Shown piece by piece: positions 23,990-25,507 of a stretch of 25,507 nt of DNA. Each line of letters begins with the position of its first letter. Position 1 is the first letter of the stretch. The stretch spans positions 19,406 through 44,912 of the forward strand of contig MSTD01000009.1 in NCBI GenBank assembly GCA_001942045.1, given 5' to 3'. A program made the translations under genes and the position numbers. The notes below the pieces were generated by a model. That model saw only the letters and a list, made by a program, of their open reading frames with translations. It was not told where the DNA came from and ran no database searches. This stretch comes from Mycolicibacterium porcinum. GTDB taxonomy: Bacteria; Actinomycetota; Actinomycetes; Mycobacteriales; Mycobacteriaceae.

Positions 23990-24868
23990 ATCCGATCCAC
24001 CGTCGACCTGCCGTCCGGATCCGTCTCATATCTCAGTTGGTCGCCCCGGCAACCCGTTTCAACCGTGGTGTTGCTGCACGGCGGCGGTGTGGACAACGCC
24101 TCGTTGTCCTGGGGCGGCATCGGTCCCCGCGTGGCCGAAGCGGGTTATCGTGTAATCGCCCCGGACCACCCCGGCTACGGCAAGAGTCCGCCGGCGCGAC
24201 AACCGGTCACGCAGGACCGGTTGGTCGCCCATGTGGGGGAGTTCGTCGACGCGATGCGATTGGACCGCTACGTGATCGGTGGACTGTCGCTCGGCGGCGG
24301 GATGACGATCGGCCATGTGCTGGCCCGGCCGGATCGGGTGGCCGGCGCGATGCTGCTGGCTAGCTACGGCATCATGCCCCGACTGTCGGACGGGCCGCTG
24401 TCGGGCGTTCGTCAGCTGGCCACCTGGGGGATGCTGCGGACAGGTCTGCTCGGTGCGGTGACCCGTTGGGCCGGCGGCAACCGGGCCGCGATGACCCGCA
24501 GCATGCGCGCGTTGATCAGGGATCCGCGACAGCTGACCGACGCATTGCTGGACGAGATCATGACCGCGGCAGCACAACCCGGCGGATTCGACGCGTTCGA
24601 GCAATGGCAGCGCGACCAGGTGCGGTGGAACCTGCTGCGCACCGACTACACGCCCCGCCTCGCCGAGCTGAGCTGCCCCACCCTCGTCATTCACGGCGAC
24701 CGCGACCCCGGCGTTCCCGTCGCGCGGGCTCGCGCCGCCGCCGAGCTGATCCCGGACGGCCATCTCAAAGTTGTTGCAGGTGCCGGACATTGGGTTCAGC
24801 GCGACCAGCCGGATGTCGTGCTGGACGCGATGACCACTTTTCTGCAGGACATCAACGCAACAGCTTGA
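23990..24868 (+). CDS. Alpha/beta hydrolase, apparent ATC start
   Basis: This is a 292-residue serine hydrolase of the MhpC/epoxide-hydrolase-like class. It has the oxyanion motif LLHGGG, nucleophile Ser100 in GGLSLGGG, the acid in VIHGDRDPGVP and the histidine in AGAGHWVQRDQ, with a helical cap at about 125-215. The first strand (STVDLPSGSVSYLSW) lies upstream of every ATG, GTG or TTG in frame. The only well-placed initiator is ATC at 23990, eight bases after AGGAG (23977-23981). The first conventional start, GTG 24065, would delete strands 1-2 and begin at the oxyanion loop. The stop overlaps the convergent oxidoreductase stop by 17 bases. Substrate unknown. Confidence 0.78.
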   Translation: MRSTVDLPSGSVSYLSWSPRQPVSTVVLLHGGGVDNASLSWGGIGPRVAEAGYRVIAPDHPGYGKSPPARQPVTQDRLVAHVGEFVDAMRLDRYVIGGLSLGGGMTIGHVLARPDRVAGAMLLASYGIMPRLSDGPLSGVRQLATWGMLRTGLLGAVTRWAGGNRAAMTRSMRALIRDPRQLTDALLDEIMTAAAQPGGFDAFEQWQRDQVRWNLLRTDYTPRLAELSCPTLVIHGDRDPGVPVARARAAAELIPDGHLKVVAGAGHWVQRDQPDVVLDAMTTFLQDINATA

Positions 24869-25493
24869 GCACCTCGGTCAGGTGCGGCAACGCTGATTCA
24901 CGGCCCGGCCATGCGTCGAACGCAGTCCAATAGCTGACGCCGAATCGGCGCTGACGGTCGATCAATGCCTCCGCCATTTGCTCGTAGGTGCCCAGCAGAA
25001 CGAACGGGGATTCCAGCAACAGTTCTGGATCGGCCTTCAGCGGGCCTGCCAGTTCCGCGGCGGCCTCCGCCGGATTCCCGGTGTGCACCACGAACTGGAT
25101 GAGGGCGTTCAGTTCGATGTCCTCGAAGCGGTCACCGGCTGCCTCGCGCACCACAGCGATCCGGTCCAGCAGTCCGGCGGCATCGAAATGGGTCAGCCGC
25201 ACCTCGGTGGCGTCGTGGTTGTGGCTGAACCCGGCCAGCCCGGCGATATCGGCAACCCGCCCGGCCAGCTGCAGGACCCGGGTGCCGTTGCCGCCGATGA
25301 GCAGCGGCACGTCGACCCCGGGAGCGGCGACCAGCTCGCCCGCAGCGGCCCGCACACAGTAGTGGGCGCCGTCGACGTCGACCGGCTCGCCGGCCAGCAG
25401 TGGGCGGATCACCTGGACGGACTCGATCAGACGGTCCACCCGCGTGGCACCGGGATCGAATTTCAGCCCGGCGGCGTCGTACTCGGATTTCAT
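24852..25493 (-). CDS. Luciferase-like (F420-type) oxidoreductase, 5' end missing
   Basis: The 213 visible residues are the C-terminal two thirds of a luciferase-like monooxygenase-fold oxidoreductase. MKSEYDAAGLKFDP, VIRPLLAGEPVDVDGAHY and VPLLIGGNGTRVLQLAGRVADIAG are standard internal segments of the mycobacterial F420-dependent group. Family members are near 300-330 residues, and the MKSEYDAAG segment normally lies about 100 residues in, so the ATG at 25493 is internal, not a start. The gene is cut where adapter sequence begins at 25495. By order it would correspond to Rv2893. It converges with the hydrolase gene. Substrate unknown. Confidence 0.85.
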   Translation of the reverse strand: MKSEYDAAGLKFDPGATRVDRLIESVQVIRPLLAGEPVDVDGAHYCVRAAAGELVAAPGVDVPLLIGGNGTRVLQLAGRVADIAGLAGFSHNHDATEVRLTHFDAAGLLDRIAVVREAAGDRFEDIELNALIQFVVHTGNPAEAAAELAGPLKADPELLLESPFVLLGTYEQMAEALIDRQRRFGVSYWTAFDAWPGRESALPHLTEVLKLLR

Positions 25494-25494
25494 G

Positions 25495-25507
25495 CTGTCT
25501 CTTATAC
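25495..25507. other. Sequencing adapter remnant (Nextera/Tn5 mosaic end)
   Basis: The last 13 bases, CTGTCTCTTATAC, equal the first 13 bases of the transposase adapter read-through CTGTCTCTTATACACATCT. They interrupt a conserved coding region and end exactly at the window end, so they are almost surely untrimmed library adapter and not genomic DNA. Confidence 0.9.

Noticed and set aside
24065..24868. Hydrolase starting at GTG 24065
   Set aside because: This would remove the first two core strands and begin directly at the oxyanion loop; coding-like sequence with a ribosome binding site continues upstream to 23990.
25495..25507. Real Tn5-like transposon end
   Set aside because: Only 13 bases at the very contig end match, and no target duplication or transposase is present; library adapter explains it fully.
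1..25507. tRNA or rRNA genes, CRISPR arrays, insertion sequences, toxin-antitoxin pairs
   Set aside because: Read through on both strands without finding cloverleaf-type tails, regular spaced repeats, transposase motifs or small two-gene toxin modules.

Overview
This is high-GC (about two thirds G+C) actinobacterial chromosome, and the gene content points to a fast-growing Mycobacterium/Mycolicibacterium. The strongest sign is the run yraN - comM-like - dprA - viuB - xerC - (luciferase-like oxidoreductase). It follows the M. tuberculosis block Rv2898c-Rv2897c-Rv2896c-Rv2895c-Rv2894c-Rv2893 as I remember it, with extra genes inserted. The window looks like one whole draft contig: its last 13 bases match the start of the Nextera/Tn5 adapter, and the genes at both ends are cut.

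Left part (1-4390). A PucR-family regulator, cut at the window edge, is divergent from a two-gene unit encoding a CoA-acylating (methyl)malonate-semialdehyde dehydrogenase and a class-III aminotransferase. Together these could convert beta-alanine or a similar omega-amino acid to acetyl-CoA or propionyl-CoA. A long hairpin ends the unit, facing a small convergent coiled-coil protein gene.

Second part (4494-9455). Four tightly packed plus-strand genes encode a HAD-IIA phosphatase, a fused alpha+beta thiamine-diphosphate E1 2-oxoacid dehydrogenase, a CaiB/BaiF CoA-transferase and a TesB-type acyl-CoA thioesterase. No E2 or E3 partner is present.

Third part (9375-15592, minus strand). This is an iron-uptake operon: a ferric-binding lipoprotein, a double-length permease, an ATPase, and an unusual 841-residue fusion of an adenylation domain, a phosphopantetheine carrier and a membrane acyltransferase-3 domain. 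A 19-bp sequence matching the IdeR iron-box consensus at 15 of 19 positions lies over the predicted promoter, so the operon is probably repressed by iron. The carrier/acyltransferase fusion inside an iron operon is the most interesting item in the window.

Fourth part (15696-24868, plus strand). Genes for DNA processing (YraN, ComM-like ATPase, DprA) are followed by a cobalt-type nitrile hydratase operon in the order beta-alpha-activator. Next come the siderophore-interacting flavoprotein ViuB, a lactate 2-monooxygenase-like FMN enzyme, XerC, and an alpha/beta hydrolase whose best-placed start codon appears to be ATC. A convergent F420-type luciferase-like oxidoreductase is cut by the contig end.

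No tRNA, rRNA, CRISPR array or insertion sequence was seen. No stretch longer than 300 bases lacks a gene; the longest gaps are 149 bases (15547-15695) and 138 bases (18714-18851), both described below.
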